Below, in pieces: positions 16,130 to 25,204 of a stretch of 64,000 nt of DNA (position 1 is the stretch's first letter; the number at the start of each line of letters is the position of its first letter). The translations under genes were made by a program, and so were the position numbers. The stretch is taken from positions 124,001 through 188,000 of the forward strand of contig NZ_JABXKK010000068.1 in NCBI RefSeq assembly GCF_017115045.1, in the 5' to 3' direction. This stretch comes from Nostoc sp. NMS8 (GTDB taxonomy: Bacteria > Cyanobacteriota > Cyanobacteriia > Cyanobacteriales > Nostocaceae). The notes under the pieces were generated by a model. That model worked only from the letters and a program-made list of their open reading frames with translations. It made no database searches and was not told where the DNA came from.

Positions 16130-16479
16130 CCCCGGCTTCAAGCCTACGGTGTACACACAAGTGTTTTAAAGTTGCTACGTGAAGTAGGGTAGGTTAATTT
16201 TTGCAGGTCGATGCAACAAAGGTGTAGGTCGATGCAACAAAGGTGCAGGTTGATGCAACAAAGGTGTAGGTCAATGCAACAAAGGTGTAGGTCAATGCAA
16301 CAAAGGTGCAGGTCGATGCAACAAAGGTGTAGGTCGATGCAACAAAGGTGCAAGTCGATGCAACAAAGGTGCAAGTCGATGCAACAAAGATGCAGGTCGA
16401 TGCAACAAAGGTGCAGGTCGATGCAACAAAGATGCAGATCAAAAGACTTGTGTGTACACCGTAGGGCTTCAAGCTGGGG
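16130..16479. repeat. 21-bp tandem array framed by ~33-bp inverted repeats
   Basis: Eleven 21-bp units (16203-16433) with consensus core TCGATGCAACAAAGGTG are enclosed by inverted repeats. The left one is 16130-16162 (CCCCGGCTTCAAGCC, then TACGGTGTACACACAAGT). The right one, 16446-16479, is its near-perfect reverse complement with one extra base and two mismatches. Units vary at a few positions (C/T, G/A), so this is an aged or drifting array. The 7-codon period keeps several frames open, but there is no protein-like signal. It lies seven bases beyond the end of chlD. Confidence 0.9.
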
Positions 16480-16485
16480 GATGAG

Positions 16486-18522
16486 TTAACGAGATTTTAA
16501 ATCAGCGATCGCACCTTTGGTCATAGCAGCAATAGCTTGATCTGTCGCTTTCGGCAAATGATAATATTTACCGCCTGCTGTTTGCGATAATTCTTTAGCA
16601 AAGCCAGTGGACACAAATTTACTTTCTGTATCAATTACTAATAGCTGCATCCCCAAAGCCCGGATTCTTGCAGCAATTTCTAATAATTCTCCTTTGATAT
16701 CTGGCTTTTCTCCTGGTTCTAGCTGTTCGCCCAAAGAACGCGCTAAAGGAATATTACCCCGTCCATCGGTGATTGCTACAAGGACAACTTGCCCAATATC
16801 TCCACTCATCTGAGCATTTAAGCCGACGCGCACAGCTTGAGTTAAACCATGCGCTAATGGCGAACCACCACCACAGGGCAACCTTTCCAAACGGTTACGC
16901 GCCAAAGCAATCGAACGTGTTGGAGGCAATAATACCTCTGCCTGTTCTCCTCGGAAGGGAATTAATGCTATTTGGTCACGGTTTTGATAAGCTTCAGTCA
17001 ACAGTTGCATTACCGCACCTTTAGCCGATTGCATTCGATTCAAGGCCATTGAGCCAGAAGCATCTACCACAAATACTACTAACGCCCCGGCTTTGCGTAC
17101 CAGGCGTTTCGAGCGAATATCAGGCTGTTCGACAATAACTTTTCTACCTGGTTGTCTTTCTCTTCGTGCTTTTTGATAAGGAGCAGCTGCTCTGAGGGTA
17201 GCATCTACTGCAATGCGTCGCGCTTTCCCTTTGGGCAACATCGGCTTAATGTAGCGTCCCCTGTCATCGGAAAAGATGACACTGCGACTACCAGATTTAC
17301 CCTGCCGCTTCGCCATTTGAGTAAAGTAAAGCACATTGTCATCAAGAATTACCCCTTCTGGATCAAAGATAAACTCTTCTGGGATGCTGGGAGGTTCTTG
17401 CTCTTGATTTTCTTCCTGTTCCTCTTGTTCCTCCTGTTCTTCGTCTTCCGATTCGTCCTGGGGTTCTTCTTGATTTTGTTGCGGCGGCGGTGGAGGCGGT
17501 GGAGGTGCTTGATCTGGTGGTGGTGTCTGCACAACTGTGGCGCGTGGTACAATCACCAATTCCACAGCACGGCGCAAATCTTCAGCATTAACTGTTGTTC
17601 GTCCCTCTAAAGCTGCCGCGGCCTTGGCAACCCGCGCGGCGAATAACTCGGCGCGATGTCCCTGAACTCCGCCGCGAATTGCCTCATCTACTAAGTAGGC
17701 AATTTGTTCATGGGTGATGATGACTTCTTTCAACCATTCCCGTGCCAAGATAATTTGAGTTTTGAGGGAGTCTAAATCTTCGTTGTACTGCTTGAGGAAG
17801 TCTTGGGGAGATTTAGAATAGGCGATCGCTTGCTCAACTGCTTCTACTCTTTGATCTAAGCCGAGTACACCGTCAGCAGAAAGTGCGATCGCAATTCTAT
17901 CTAGCAAATGCTCTCGTAATCCGCCTTCTTCTGGATTGTAGGTGGCAATAAATAGTGATTTGCACGGATGCTGAAAACTAATCCCTTCCCGTTCAATTTG
18001 GTTGCGCCCGTCAGATAGTACTGTTAGAAGCTGATTTGATATTTGATCGTCTAATAAATTAATTTCATCTACGTACAGCACGCCTCGGTTTGCTGTAGCG
18101 AGTAACCCAGGCTGAAAAATGGTATCACCTTGTTTTACCGACTTTTCAACATCCACTGAACCGAGGAGCCTGTCTTCTGTAATACCTAGAGGAATTTGTA
18201 AAAAAGGCGCGGGGATAATTTCGACAGGCACATCTTGAATATCTTTATCTGCGTACTCCGCCAATAATTGATCGTCCCATTCTTCTGGGTGGTTGGGGTC
18301 ACAATTACTAATTGAGCCTTTAACAACTTCAATCGGTGGTAGTAGAGCGTGGATAGCACGAGCCATCACAGATTTTGCCGTACCGCGACGACCTGCGATC
18401 GCCACTCCTCCCAAACCAGGATCAACTGCGGCTAACAGCAACGCCAATTTTATTGCTTCTTGACCGACTACGGCAGTCAAGGGAAAGGCAGCGATCGTGG
18501 GATTGATAGTAGGCGCAGGCAT
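16486..18522 (-). CDS. chlD: Magnesium chelatase subunit D
   Basis: A 678-residue subunit of Mg-chelatase, which inserts Mg2+ into protoporphyrin IX at the branch to chlorophyll, together with ChlH and ChlI. The N-terminal AAA+ module carries a degenerate P-loop (GRRGTAKS at 44-51) and YVDEINLL near 150-157. A long Pro-then-acidic linker spans about 334-378. The C-terminal von Willebrand A domain has the MIDAS motif DASGSM at 487-492. Length and layout match cyanobacterial ChlD. No other chelatase gene is adjacent. Confidence 0.95.
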   Translation of the reverse strand: MPAPTINPTIAAFPLTAVVGQEAIKLALLLAAVDPGLGGVAIAGRRGTAKSVMARAIHALLPPIEVVKGSISNCDPNHPEEWDDQLLAEYADKDIQDVPVEIIPAPFLQIPLGITEDRLLGSVDVEKSVKQGDTIFQPGLLATANRGVLYVDEINLLDDQISNQLLTVLSDGRNQIEREGISFQHPCKSLFIATYNPEEGGLREHLLDRIAIALSADGVLGLDQRVEAVEQAIAYSKSPQDFLKQYNEDLDSLKTQIILAREWLKEVIITHEQIAYLVDEAIRGGVQGHRAELFAARVAKAAAALEGRTTVNAEDLRRAVELVIVPRATVVQTPPPDQAPPPPPPPPQQNQEEPQDESEDEEQEEQEEQEENQEQEPPSIPEEFIFDPEGVILDDNVLYFTQMAKRQGKSGSRSVIFSDDRGRYIKPMLPKGKARRIAVDATLRAAAPYQKARRERQPGRKVIVEQPDIRSKRLVRKAGALVVFVVDASGSMALNRMQSAKGAVMQLLTEAYQNRDQIALIPFRGEQAEVLLPPTRSIALARNRLERLPCGGGSPLAHGLTQAVRVGLNAQMSGDIGQVVLVAITDGRGNIPLARSLGEQLEPGEKPDIKGELLEIAARIRALGMQLLVIDTESKFVSTGFAKELSQTAGGKYYHLPKATDQAIAAMTKGAIADLKSR

Positions 18523-18613
18523 TGTTTGCTTTTATAGCGAGTCTCGGCCTTTAGCATACCAATTTCTGGCACATTTAGAATAAGTATTATGGCAATGAGA
18601 CAAAGGTAAAGTT

Positions 18614-19201
18614 ATGAGTATTGCTCAAGCTAAACGCTTCACACTGGATGAATACCACAGGCTTGGAGAATTGGGCTTTTTCCATGAAGATGACCACATT
18701 GAATTAATCAACGGGGAAATTATTGAAATGGCATCCAAAGGTAAAGCCCATGAAACTTGTTTAAGAAAACTGTGGAAGGAACTCCCCAAAATTCTGGGAG
18801 ACAAGGCTACTTTGCAATCTCAAGCCCCAATTGCTTTGCCGCCTAATAGCGAACCTGAACCAGATTTTGCGATTGTTCAAAACCGTGCTGATGATTATCT
18901 GTCGGCTCACCCTAAACCTGCTGATGTTTTATTGGTGATGGAAGTTTCAGATTCTTCTTTAGCTTATGACCAAGATGTGAAAATCGCTCTCTATGCTAAA
19001 GCGGGTATTACTGATTATTGGATATTCAATTTATTCGATAATTATTTGGAAGCTTACAGTGAACCATATCAGGATAATCAAGGCAGATATGGTTATTCAA
19101 ATAAGCGAATTTTTTTGTCAAATGAGGTAATAACTTTTCCCTGCTTCTCTGATTTATCTCTTGATTTAGCTAGGGTGTTTCCGCCGAAGCTTAATTTTTA
19201 A
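18614..19201 (+). CDS. Uma2 family (DUF820) PD-(D/E)XK-fold protein
   Basis: A 195-residue Uma2-family protein. Typical landmarks are FTLDEYHRLGELGFFHEDDHIELINGEI, the segment EPEPDFAIV, and LVMEVSDSSLAYDQDVK, containing the expected Asp and Glu of the nuclease-like site. The start codon at 18614 follows AAAGG at normal spacing. It differs strongly from the other Uma2 gene at 7061. It lies 44 bp before another protein with a possible PD-(D/E)XK site, and the two could be cotranscribed. Function of this cyanobacterial family is unknown. Confidence 0.85.
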   Translation: MSIAQAKRFTLDEYHRLGELGFFHEDDHIELINGEIIEMASKGKAHETCLRKLWKELPKILGDKATLQSQAPIALPPNSEPEPDFAIVQNRADDYLSAHPKPADVLLVMEVSDSSLAYDQDVKIALYAKAGITDYWIFNLFDNYLEAYSEPYQDNQGRYGYSNKRIFLSNEVITFPCFSDLSLDLARVFPPKLNF

Positions 19202-19244
19202 ACTTTGTTATAGTATTCAGTCATAAGACAAAGGAGTAAGTTTT

Positions 19245-19853
19245 ATGGCTTATAGTGATTTTAAACTTCTTGAAGTTATTGATTCTTTTGGGTTAGTTAT
19301 CTACGAATCATCTGGACTATTCGCAAATGTGCAGGAGCAAGAATGTAGTGATTTATTATCTACTATTCTTAGGGAAAATGTGGATTTAGCAGTGGCGATA
19401 AGTTCAGAAAAAGCTCGAAGTGAAATGATAACAAGTCCAATTTTATTAGAAATTAGACGCAAATTTAATTATGAAATCAGCTTTTTTTCGGGAGTTGATT
19501 TTACTGTTGATAGTCAACGAGGATTAAATGGTTTTTGTGATTTTATTTTGAGTCTTTCTTCGGAGCAGTTGCTTGTACGCAGTCCAGTGATTGTCTTAGT
19601 AGAAAGTAAAAATGAGAATTTGAGGTCTGGTTTGGCCCAATGTATTGCCGAAATGGTAGCTGCTCAGTTATTTAACGAGAGAGGTGGAAATCAAATCAAA
19701 GCTATATATGGCGCTGTTACTATCGGTACTATCTGGCAATTTCTCAAGCTTGAAGGGAATGTAGTTTCGATTGATTTGAGTGAATATTATATTAAGGATA
19801 TTAAGAGAATTTTAGGTATTTTGTATGGTGCGATCGCGCAAAGCAAACCGTAA
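19245..19853 (+). CDS. Hypothetical protein with PD-(D/E)XK-like motif
   Basis: A 202-residue soluble protein that I cannot assign to a named family. Its core reads GFCDFILSLSSEQLLVRSPVIVLVESKNE, with an Asp on one strand and an E-x-K on the next. A helix containing Gln and Glu (LAQCIAEMVAAQLFN) follows. This order matches the PD-(D/E)XK nuclease core, so a nuclease or nuclease-derived fold is inferred. A strong AAAGGAG ribosome-binding site precedes the ATG. It follows the Uma2 gene on the same strand. Confidence 0.6.
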   Translation: MAYSDFKLLEVIDSFGLVIYESSGLFANVQEQECSDLLSTILRENVDLAVAISSEKARSEMITSPILLEIRRKFNYEISFFSGVDFTVDSQRGLNGFCDFILSLSSEQLLVRSPVIVLVESKNENLRSGLAQCIAEMVAAQLFNERGGNQIKAIYGAVTIGTIWQFLKLEGNVVSIDLSEYYIKDIKRILGILYGAIAQSKP

Positions 19854-20406
19854 ATTATTTATTAGCTAAAAAATGGTGATTTTGAGAGAATACTATAAAT
19901 GATTATCCAACTTGATAGATAACAGGCGATGTCTTATGACAAGCCACTATGCATCTACGTTTTTACTAAATCTTCATAAATAATCATATTGACATCCAGA
20001 ATCAGCTATGCAATTCTGTATGTAAGACAGAATAAACAACCGCACTCTAAAGCGCAGGTTTTTGGTGTTGTCTCAGCAGCAGAATTCCTAGTTTCCTGCC
20101 AAGCTTCGCGTCATCCCTTCGGCTGAATACTCAGTCCAATGTCAGGTCAACTGATTGACTAGACTTTCAACGGGAAGACAAGATGTTTGGATGAATGTTC
20201 AGGGGAAAGGATGACGCAAAACTTGGTAGGAAGCCAGGAGTTCTACGGCTGAGACTTGAACCAAACGAAAGCGACGGTAAAAAGCTTTATCGCAAAGAAG
20301 TACTTTTTGAGTACAAATTTCTAGTATAAAGTCTTGATACTGCTAGATGTGTGATTTGTTGAAGCTGTCCAGTTCTTCGTAAAAATACACTCTGGACACA
20401 TTACTA
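19854..20406. other. 553-bp intergenic region with structured element
   Basis: No protein gene is seen. A TTGACA hexamer lies at 19989-19994 on the plus strand, although no well-spaced -10 box is obvious. The dominant feature is the long folded segment at 20065-20262, listed separately. Confidence 0.5.
20065..20262. ncRNA. Candidate structured RNA, long rod-like hairpin (6S-like) or repeat
   Basis: About 190 bases fold into one long imperfect rod. Outer arms at about 20070-20118 and 20206-20255 pair over ~48 positions (GTCTCAGC with GCTGAGAC; CGTCATCC with GGATGACG). An internal bubble follows, then CTGAA...TCCAA pairing with TTGGA...TTCAG, then a terminal GTCAA-CTGA-TTGAC hairpin. Size and shape resemble 6S RNA. 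Of eight unpaired positions in the outer stem, three become G-U pairs if the plus strand is transcribed and five if the minus strand is, so the strand is undecided. A MITE-like repeat is the alternative. Confidence 0.45.
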
Positions 20407-21192
20407 ATGTTAGACACTCATACAACTTCAAATAGAACCAGTCATAAGCAACTTAATGTTTTGATTTATTGGGATTATCAAAATGCTAAACTAAACCTGG
20501 AATTAGCCAAACTTTTACTAGTTTTTGCCAAATCCAGAGGACGTTTAATTGGCAAAAACATTTACTATAATTCGCAGTGCGAAGATCAAGCGGCTGCAAA
20601 GAATAATCTAGCCAGTATTAGTTATAACTGCTTTGATGTTCCTTGTTTTCTCAAGGATAGTGCAGACAATCAATTGATAGCTGATTGTCTAAAAGACATT
20701 TACAGTAATCTGTCTCCAGATATAGTAATTCTGGTATCAGGAGATGGGGACTTTGTAAATTTAGTTCGTAATTTGCAAAAATTGGGCAAAAAGGTCATTG
20801 TTTTTGCTCAAGCAGGTAATGTAAAACAGAAGCTGAAAGAACTTGCTAATGAATTTTACTTTATAAACAAGTTACCTGAGTTAATTGATCAAAAAACTAA
20901 ATCTCAAACCACTTTTATGGAATTTGAGATTAACTACAATGAGGCTACAGAATGCTTGATGACAGCTATCACAATTACTTTAAGTCAAGGCAAACGTACA
21001 GAATTTAGCTATATTGATAAATTGATGTGTCAGCATTGCCATAGATATCAGGGCTTTTCCTCTATTTCTATGTCTAGCGGCAAGAAGTTTAAAAACTTTA
21101 GTCAGTTTATTGATGCTGCTGTCAGGGATGGTAAAGTTCAAAAGCAAGGTCAGGAATTATTTTTAGTTGAGTTAGACAAACTAGCTGCTTAA
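20407..21192 (+). CDS. NYN-domain (PIN-like) RNase family protein
   Basis: A 261-residue protein. The N-terminal NYN domain (about residues 15-160) belongs to the LabA/DUF88-type PIN-like nuclease group. The motifs are VLIYWDYQNA with the first acidic residue, a central helix with ADNQLIADCL, and VILVSGDGDFVNLV with the GDGDF acidic pair. The C-terminal ~80 residues look like a small winged-helix (MCQHCHRY ... FIDAAVRDGKVQKQGQELFLV). It likely acts on RNA in the cytoplasm. It begins ~145 bp from the structured segment at 20065, and two hairpins follow it. Confidence 0.8.
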   Translation: MLDTHTTSNRTSHKQLNVLIYWDYQNAKLNLELAKLLLVFAKSRGRLIGKNIYYNSQCEDQAAAKNNLASISYNCFDVPCFLKDSADNQLIADCLKDIYSNLSPDIVILVSGDGDFVNLVRNLQKLGKKVIVFAQAGNVKQKLKELANEFYFINKLPELIDQKTKSQTTFMEFEINYNEATECLMTAITITLSQGKRTEFSYIDKLMCQHCHRYQGFSSISMSSGKKFKNFSQFIDAAVRDGKVQKQGQELFLVELDKLAA

Positions 21193-21204
21193 AAAAGCTT
21201 TTAA

Positions 21205-21231
21205 AAACCCAGTTGAATAAAAGCTGGGTTT
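21205..21231 (+). terminator. Hairpin after the NYN gene (first of two)
   Basis: AAACCCAG, loop TTGAATAAAAG, then CTGGGTTT forms an 8-bp stem 12 bases after the stop codon. It lacks a T run of its own and acts with the hairpin at 21239. Confidence 0.6.
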
Positions 21232-21238
21232 GACCACT

Positions 21239-21258
21239 ACCGCTATTTGCGGTTTTTT
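21239..21258 (+). terminator. Rho-independent terminator after the NYN gene
   Basis: ACCGC-TATTT-GCGGT is followed directly by TTTTT, a standard intrinsic terminator. It isolates the NYN gene from the RNase III gene downstream. Confidence 0.85.
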
Positions 21259-21328
21259 CATGTCTAAAGACAATCACACTTGTACAGTTTCCCAATAGTC
21301 AATTTTCGCAACAAGACACAATATAAAA

Positions 21329-22015
21329 ATGCACAAACTTCTAATATTTCATAATGAAAAACTTCTACGTCGTGCGCTTACCCACCGTTCTTACGTCCAT
21401 GAAAACCCCGGTGAAGGTGAACATAATGAACGCCTAGAATTCCTTGGTGATGCTTTGCTAAATTTCTTAAGTGGCGAGTATCTATACAAGAGTCACCCAG
21501 AAATGGGAGAAGATGAATTAACACGGCGGCGTTCGGCGCTGGTAGATGAGAAGCAATTGGCAAAGTTCGGCGAGGAGGTAGGTTTAGACTTTAGAATGCG
21601 GTTAGGAAAAGGTGCAATTCGAGATGGAGGCTACCAAAATCCTAATTTGCTCAGTAGTACCTTTGAAGCAGTTCTTGGTGCTTACTATTTAGATAATGAT
21701 TCTAATATTGAAACAGTTCGTGCAATTATACAACCGCTATTTGATTCTGTAGATCCTAAGCATATAATTGTATCTCGTTCTAATGTAGACTCAAAAAACC
21801 GCTTTCAAGAATGGGTGCAACGCAACATTACTCCAAATCCTCCAAAATACTTCACAGAACAAATAGGAGGCCCTTCTCATGCACCAGAATTCATCGCCAA
21901 AGTATTGGTAGATGAAAAGATTTATGGAGAAGGTAAGGGACGCAATAAAAAAGATGCAGAAAAAGCTGCTGCTGAAGATGCGCTAGCTAAGTTGAAAAAA
22001 CAAGGTTTATTATAG
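21329..22015 (+). CDS. rnc: Ribonuclease III
   Basis: A 228-residue double-strand-specific endoribonuclease that processes rRNA precursors and other structured RNAs. The catalytic signature ERLEFLGDA is at residues 34-42. The second acidic cluster lies in TFEAVLGAYYLD. A C-terminal double-stranded-RNA-binding domain runs from about residue 155 to the end, with the KKDAEKAAAEDAL helix. Cyanobacteria often carry more than one RNase III, so this may be one of several. It converges with ftsH across a bidirectional terminator. Confidence 0.95.
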   Translation: MHKLLIFHNEKLLRRALTHRSYVHENPGEGEHNERLEFLGDALLNFLSGEYLYKSHPEMGEDELTRRRSALVDEKQLAKFGEEVGLDFRMRLGKGAIRDGGYQNPNLLSSTFEAVLGAYYLDNDSNIETVRAIIQPLFDSVDPKHIIVSRSNVDSKNRFQEWVQRNITPNPPKYFTEQIGGPSHAPEFIAKVLVDEKIYGEGKGRNKKDAEKAAAEDALAKLKKQGLL

Positions 22016-22082
22016 AGTTTATGGGTTCATAAATTTTGATAATTTTAAAATTAGAAACTTCCTAACACTAAAAAAACGCAAA

Positions 22083-22114
22083 AAAATGAGGGTGGAGTAT
22101 ACCATCCTCATTTT
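22083..22114. terminator. Bidirectional terminator between rnc and ftsH
   Basis: AAAATGAGG...TGG pairs with CCA...CCTCATTTT around a short loop. The hairpin has a T run on the plus side (TTTTATTTTTTG) and A-rich sequence on the other, giving Us on the minus transcript. It serves the two convergent genes. Confidence 0.85.
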
Positions 22115-22166
22115 ATTTTTTGTTACTTTACTCATTTCCAGATAGTAGCCGGAAAAGAGTCAAATA

Positions 22167-24053
22167 TTACAGTTGCGGTACGTACTGTTGCTTCTCAGGT
22201 ACTTCAGCGTACTCAGCTACAATCTGGCGGAATTCTTCGCCATCAATGGTTTCTTTCTCGATGAGCAAATCTACCAAGCGATCGGTGACAGTGCGATGGT
22301 CACGGATGATCTTCTTAGCATTGTCGTAGCACTGCTCAACAATTTCTCTGACTTGTCCATCAATGCGGGAAGCGATGGATTCGGAATATTCAGATCGGGT
22401 TGTCCAGTCACGACCCAAGAATACTTCTCCCTGTTGACTTTCTAACGATAATGGGCCTAAGTCGGACATCCCGAACCGAGTCACCATTTGCCGGGCCATT
22501 CCCGATAACTGCTGCAAGTCTCCACCAGCGCCAGTTGTGACTTCCGCAGCGCCAAAAATTACCTCTTCGGCGGCGCGACCACCCAAAGCACCAGTAATTC
22601 TAGCTTTCAACTGAGAACGGGAAATTAACCCCTGTTCTTCGTTGGGAGTAAACCAAGTTAAACCTTGTGCTTGTCCCCGTGGAATCAGGGTAACTTTTTG
22701 CACTGGGTCATGGTCTTTTAACAAAGTCCCAACTAAAGCGTGTCCAATTTCGTGGTAAGCAATTAAGCGCTTGCTCTTGCTATCCACCAAAGGAGTGCCT
22801 TCCATTCCAGCGACTACCCGATCCACGGCATCATCAATTTCGCGGAGGGTGATGGCTTCTTTACGTCTTCTAGCAGTGAGAATTGCTGCTTCGTTGAGTA
22901 AGTTGGCTAAGTCAGCACCAGTAAATCCAGGAGTGCGGCGAGCGATCGCATCTAAAGATACGCTAGTGTCTAATTTCTTATTCCGCGCATGGACTTGTAA
23001 GATTTCCAAACGCCCTTTGATATCGGGTGCATCGACTGTTACTTGGCGGTCAAAGCGACCGGGACGCAACAAGGCTGAGTCTAGTACGTCGGGACGGTTG
23101 GTAGCAGCAATAATAATGATGCCTGTGTTGCCTTCAAACCCGTCCATTTCGGTGAGCAATTGGTTGAGGGTTTGTTCTCTCTCGTCGTTACCGCCACCGA
23201 TACCAGCACCCCGTTGCCGTCCTACAGCGTCGATTTCATCGATGAAGATGATACAGGGGGCGTTGTCTTTAGCTTTCTTGAACAAATCGCGGACGCGGGA
23301 CGCACCCACACCAACGAACATTTCCACAAATTCCGAACCGGAAATGCTGAAGAAAGGTACACCCGCTTCGCCTGCGATCGCTTTTGCTAATAAAGTTTTA
23401 CCAGTTCCAGGAGGCCCAACTAACAGCACTCCCTTGGGAATGCGTGCGCCTACAGCGGTAAATCTTTCTGGCTGCTTCAGGAAAGTAACGACTTCTTGTA
23501 GTTCTTCCTTAGCTTCTTCGATGCCGGCTACGTCGTCAAACTTGACCCCAGTTTTCGCCTCCATTTGGAAACGCGCTTTGGATTTGCCGAAGTTCATCGC
23601 TTGACCTGGCCCGCCAGGGAGGTTGCTAGAACGCCGGAACAAAAAGAACAGCCCAGTAATCAATAGAACTGGAAAGATGAGATTACCCAACAATCCCCAA
23701 ATTGCGCCATCATTCCGCATGGGGTGAGCATCAAAACTAATGGCTTTTTCTTTGAGCTTGCTAATTAACTCAGGAGCGTTAATAGGCAAATCTACACGCC
23801 ACCTTTGGACACGATTTTCGATGTCTGGATCGCGGGCTTCTATAATTGCTGTCCTACCGCCTTCGTAAAGATCCACGCTGGTGACGCGATCGCCATCCAA
23901 GTATTCTAGAAAGCGACCATAAGTCATACGGGTATTAGCTGCATTCTTACTCATGTCGGCAGGAGCGCCTGCAAAGGCCCCTTGCCAGAAGAAAAAGCCA
24001 ATTACCAGAGCCGGTAATGTCCAAAGTGCTACGACTTTCCAAGAGAATTTCAT
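22167..24053 (-). CDS. ftsH: ATP-dependent zinc metalloprotease FtsH (FtsH2 type)
   Basis: A 628-residue membrane AAA+ protease. Two N-terminal membrane segments (about 8-28 and 120-140) flank a lumenal/periplasmic domain. The Walker A motif GPPGTGKT is at 213-220, the Walker B FIDEID at about 270, and the zinc site HEIGH at 434-438. The N-terminus (MKFSW... GFFFWQG) and the C-terminal [11 protein letters not shown] resemble cyanobacterial FtsH2, the subunit needed for turnover of damaged photosystem II D1 protein. That role is inferred from this similarity. It is a single gene with a long upstream region. Confidence 0.94.
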   Translation of the reverse strand: MKFSWKVVALWTLPALVIGFFFWQGAFAGAPADMSKNAANTRMTYGRFLEYLDGDRVTSVDLYEGGRTAIIEARDPDIENRVQRWRVDLPINAPELISKLKEKAISFDAHPMRNDGAIWGLLGNLIFPVLLITGLFFLFRRSSNLPGGPGQAMNFGKSKARFQMEAKTGVKFDDVAGIEEAKEELQEVVTFLKQPERFTAVGARIPKGVLLVGPPGTGKTLLAKAIAGEAGVPFFSISGSEFVEMFVGVGASRVRDLFKKAKDNAPCIIFIDEIDAVGRQRGAGIGGGNDEREQTLNQLLTEMDGFEGNTGIIIIAATNRPDVLDSALLRPGRFDRQVTVDAPDIKGRLEILQVHARNKKLDTSVSLDAIARRTPGFTGADLANLLNEAAILTARRRKEAITLREIDDAVDRVVAGMEGTPLVDSKSKRLIAYHEIGHALVGTLLKDHDPVQKVTLIPRGQAQGLTWFTPNEEQGLISRSQLKARITGALGGRAAEEVIFGAAEVTTGAGGDLQQLSGMARQMVTRFGMSDLGPLSLESQQGEVFLGRDWTTRSEYSESIASRIDGQVREIVEQCYDNAKKIIRDHRTVTDRLVDLLIEKETIDGEEFRQIVAEYAEVPEKQQYVPQL

Positions 24054-24486
24054 CTTAATTTGCCTCTAGATGCCTATACAAATCATTAGCTCTAGCAACA
24101 GAATGTTCATCAGTCTGTCACTTTAAGCTGTTAAACGGATGTTTATAAATCCATCTTGTTTAATTTGATCTCTTATATGCAGTGTCATAAAGCAACTAGA
24201 CTATTATGACAGTACATATAAGAATCTTAATCAAAGTTAACTTAATTTTAATACAAAATCGCACCATAAAAGGAAGCGCAACGGGATGCAAAGACACGGA
24301 TAATTTCTCCAGAATGCTCCTCGTGTCGCTTCAAGTCTTCCTCAATCATCATTCTGGGGGACTGGGGACTAGGGACTGGGGACTAGAGATTGGGGGAGAT
24401 GAGGGAGATGAAGGAGAATAATCGAACAAGTTTCTTCCTAATCCCCAATCCCCAGTACCCAATCCCAATGCCCAATGCCCAATTCC
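24054..24486. other. 433-bp region upstream of ftsH with G-rich/C-rich repeats
   Basis: It contains the ftsH promoter region, although I cannot fix its boxes. It also has a repeat with a G-rich arm (24356-24400, GGGGACTGGGGACTAGGG-type) and a C-rich arm (24438-24486, CCCCAATCCCCAGTACCC-type) that can pair. The same repeat family occurs near 52460, 52855 and inside the copper ATPase at 49544. No gene is supported. Confidence 0.6.
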
Positions 24487-24981
24487 CTACTTAACTTCTG
24501 TAATTTTGATAGTGTAAGGAAGATACTTGCCTTTTTCGTAAGAACCAACCCAAATTTTGTAACTTCCAGGTAGCCATTCACCAACAATGCCGGCATTTTT
24601 GCCATCAAAATCGTCATTGCACCAAGTACCACCCGGGCCCTTGATAGTTATGGTGGTATCTTCAGGACTTTGAACTTGCAGCTTTAGGTAGTCAAATTTA
24701 CTTGTTAGCACTAATGTGTGGTCTGGTGTTTCATCAACAAATCCAGTACAAGGGCCGGTGGCTGTTTCGCTTCTCCCACCTATTTGACTCCCAGATATTG
24801 AACCACCACTCATCCCGCGAACTGTCAAAGGGTCTGGGGAAAACTGAGGGCCAATTGTGACATCTCCAAATATTGTTGGCGCTTCTTGAGCATCAGTCAC
24901 AGCATTAACTGTCGAGGTGATGAAGAGCGTAACTATCATGAACGATAATCTCATCCCTCTATTGAGCGCTTTTGTCGGCAT
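24487..24981 (-). CDS. Secreted cyanobacterial protein, possible PPC-like domain
   Basis: A 164-residue exported protein with a signal peptide (hydrophobic about residues 11-27, cleavage near VNAVTDA). A Gly/Ser-rich linker is followed by a beta-rich domain. Its motif TTITIKGPGGTWCNDDFDGKNAGI and the ending LPGSYKIWVGSYEKG resemble bacterial pre-peptidase C-terminal domains, and two Cys could pair. It is likely periplasmic; function unknown. The gene ends right where a C-rich repeat begins. Confidence 0.7.
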   Translation of the reverse strand: MPTKALNRGMRLSFMIVTLFITSTVNAVTDAQEAPTIFGDVTIGPQFSPDPLTVRGMSGGSISGSQIGGRSETATGPCTGFVDETPDHTLVLTSKFDYLKLQVQSPEDTTITIKGPGGTWCNDDFDGKNAGIVGEWLPGSYKIWVGSYEKGKYLPYTIKITEVK

Positions 24982-25204
24982 TGTAATTACGTTCGCTTCT
25001 AAGTGTTTTTGAAGACATGAATTTTACACACCAAGTTCCCAACATGAGGAGAATTGACTAACTATTTTAGATGTGAAATTGAGAATAATTTATTAGTAAT
25101 TAGTCAATGATTTCTTGTTCTCATAGTTGCTCTAGCTTATGGATAGGGGCCCACAAATGTGCGCCCCTAAAGTCTAAAATATTTCTAAAATTCAAAAGTA
25201 ATCG

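Noticed and set aside
16203..16433. Possible CRISPR array or repeat-protein gene
   Set aside because: There are no spacers, and the peptides from the open frames are pure repetition of seven residues with no start or ribosome-binding site.
22771..23604. Long antisense frame opposite ftsH
   Set aside because: It mirrors the strongly coding ftsH frame and has the skewed composition typical of antisense shadows.
24206..24421. 71-codon frame upstream of ftsH
   Set aside because: The second half is translated G-rich repeat (GDWGLE-type), with no protein character in the first half.
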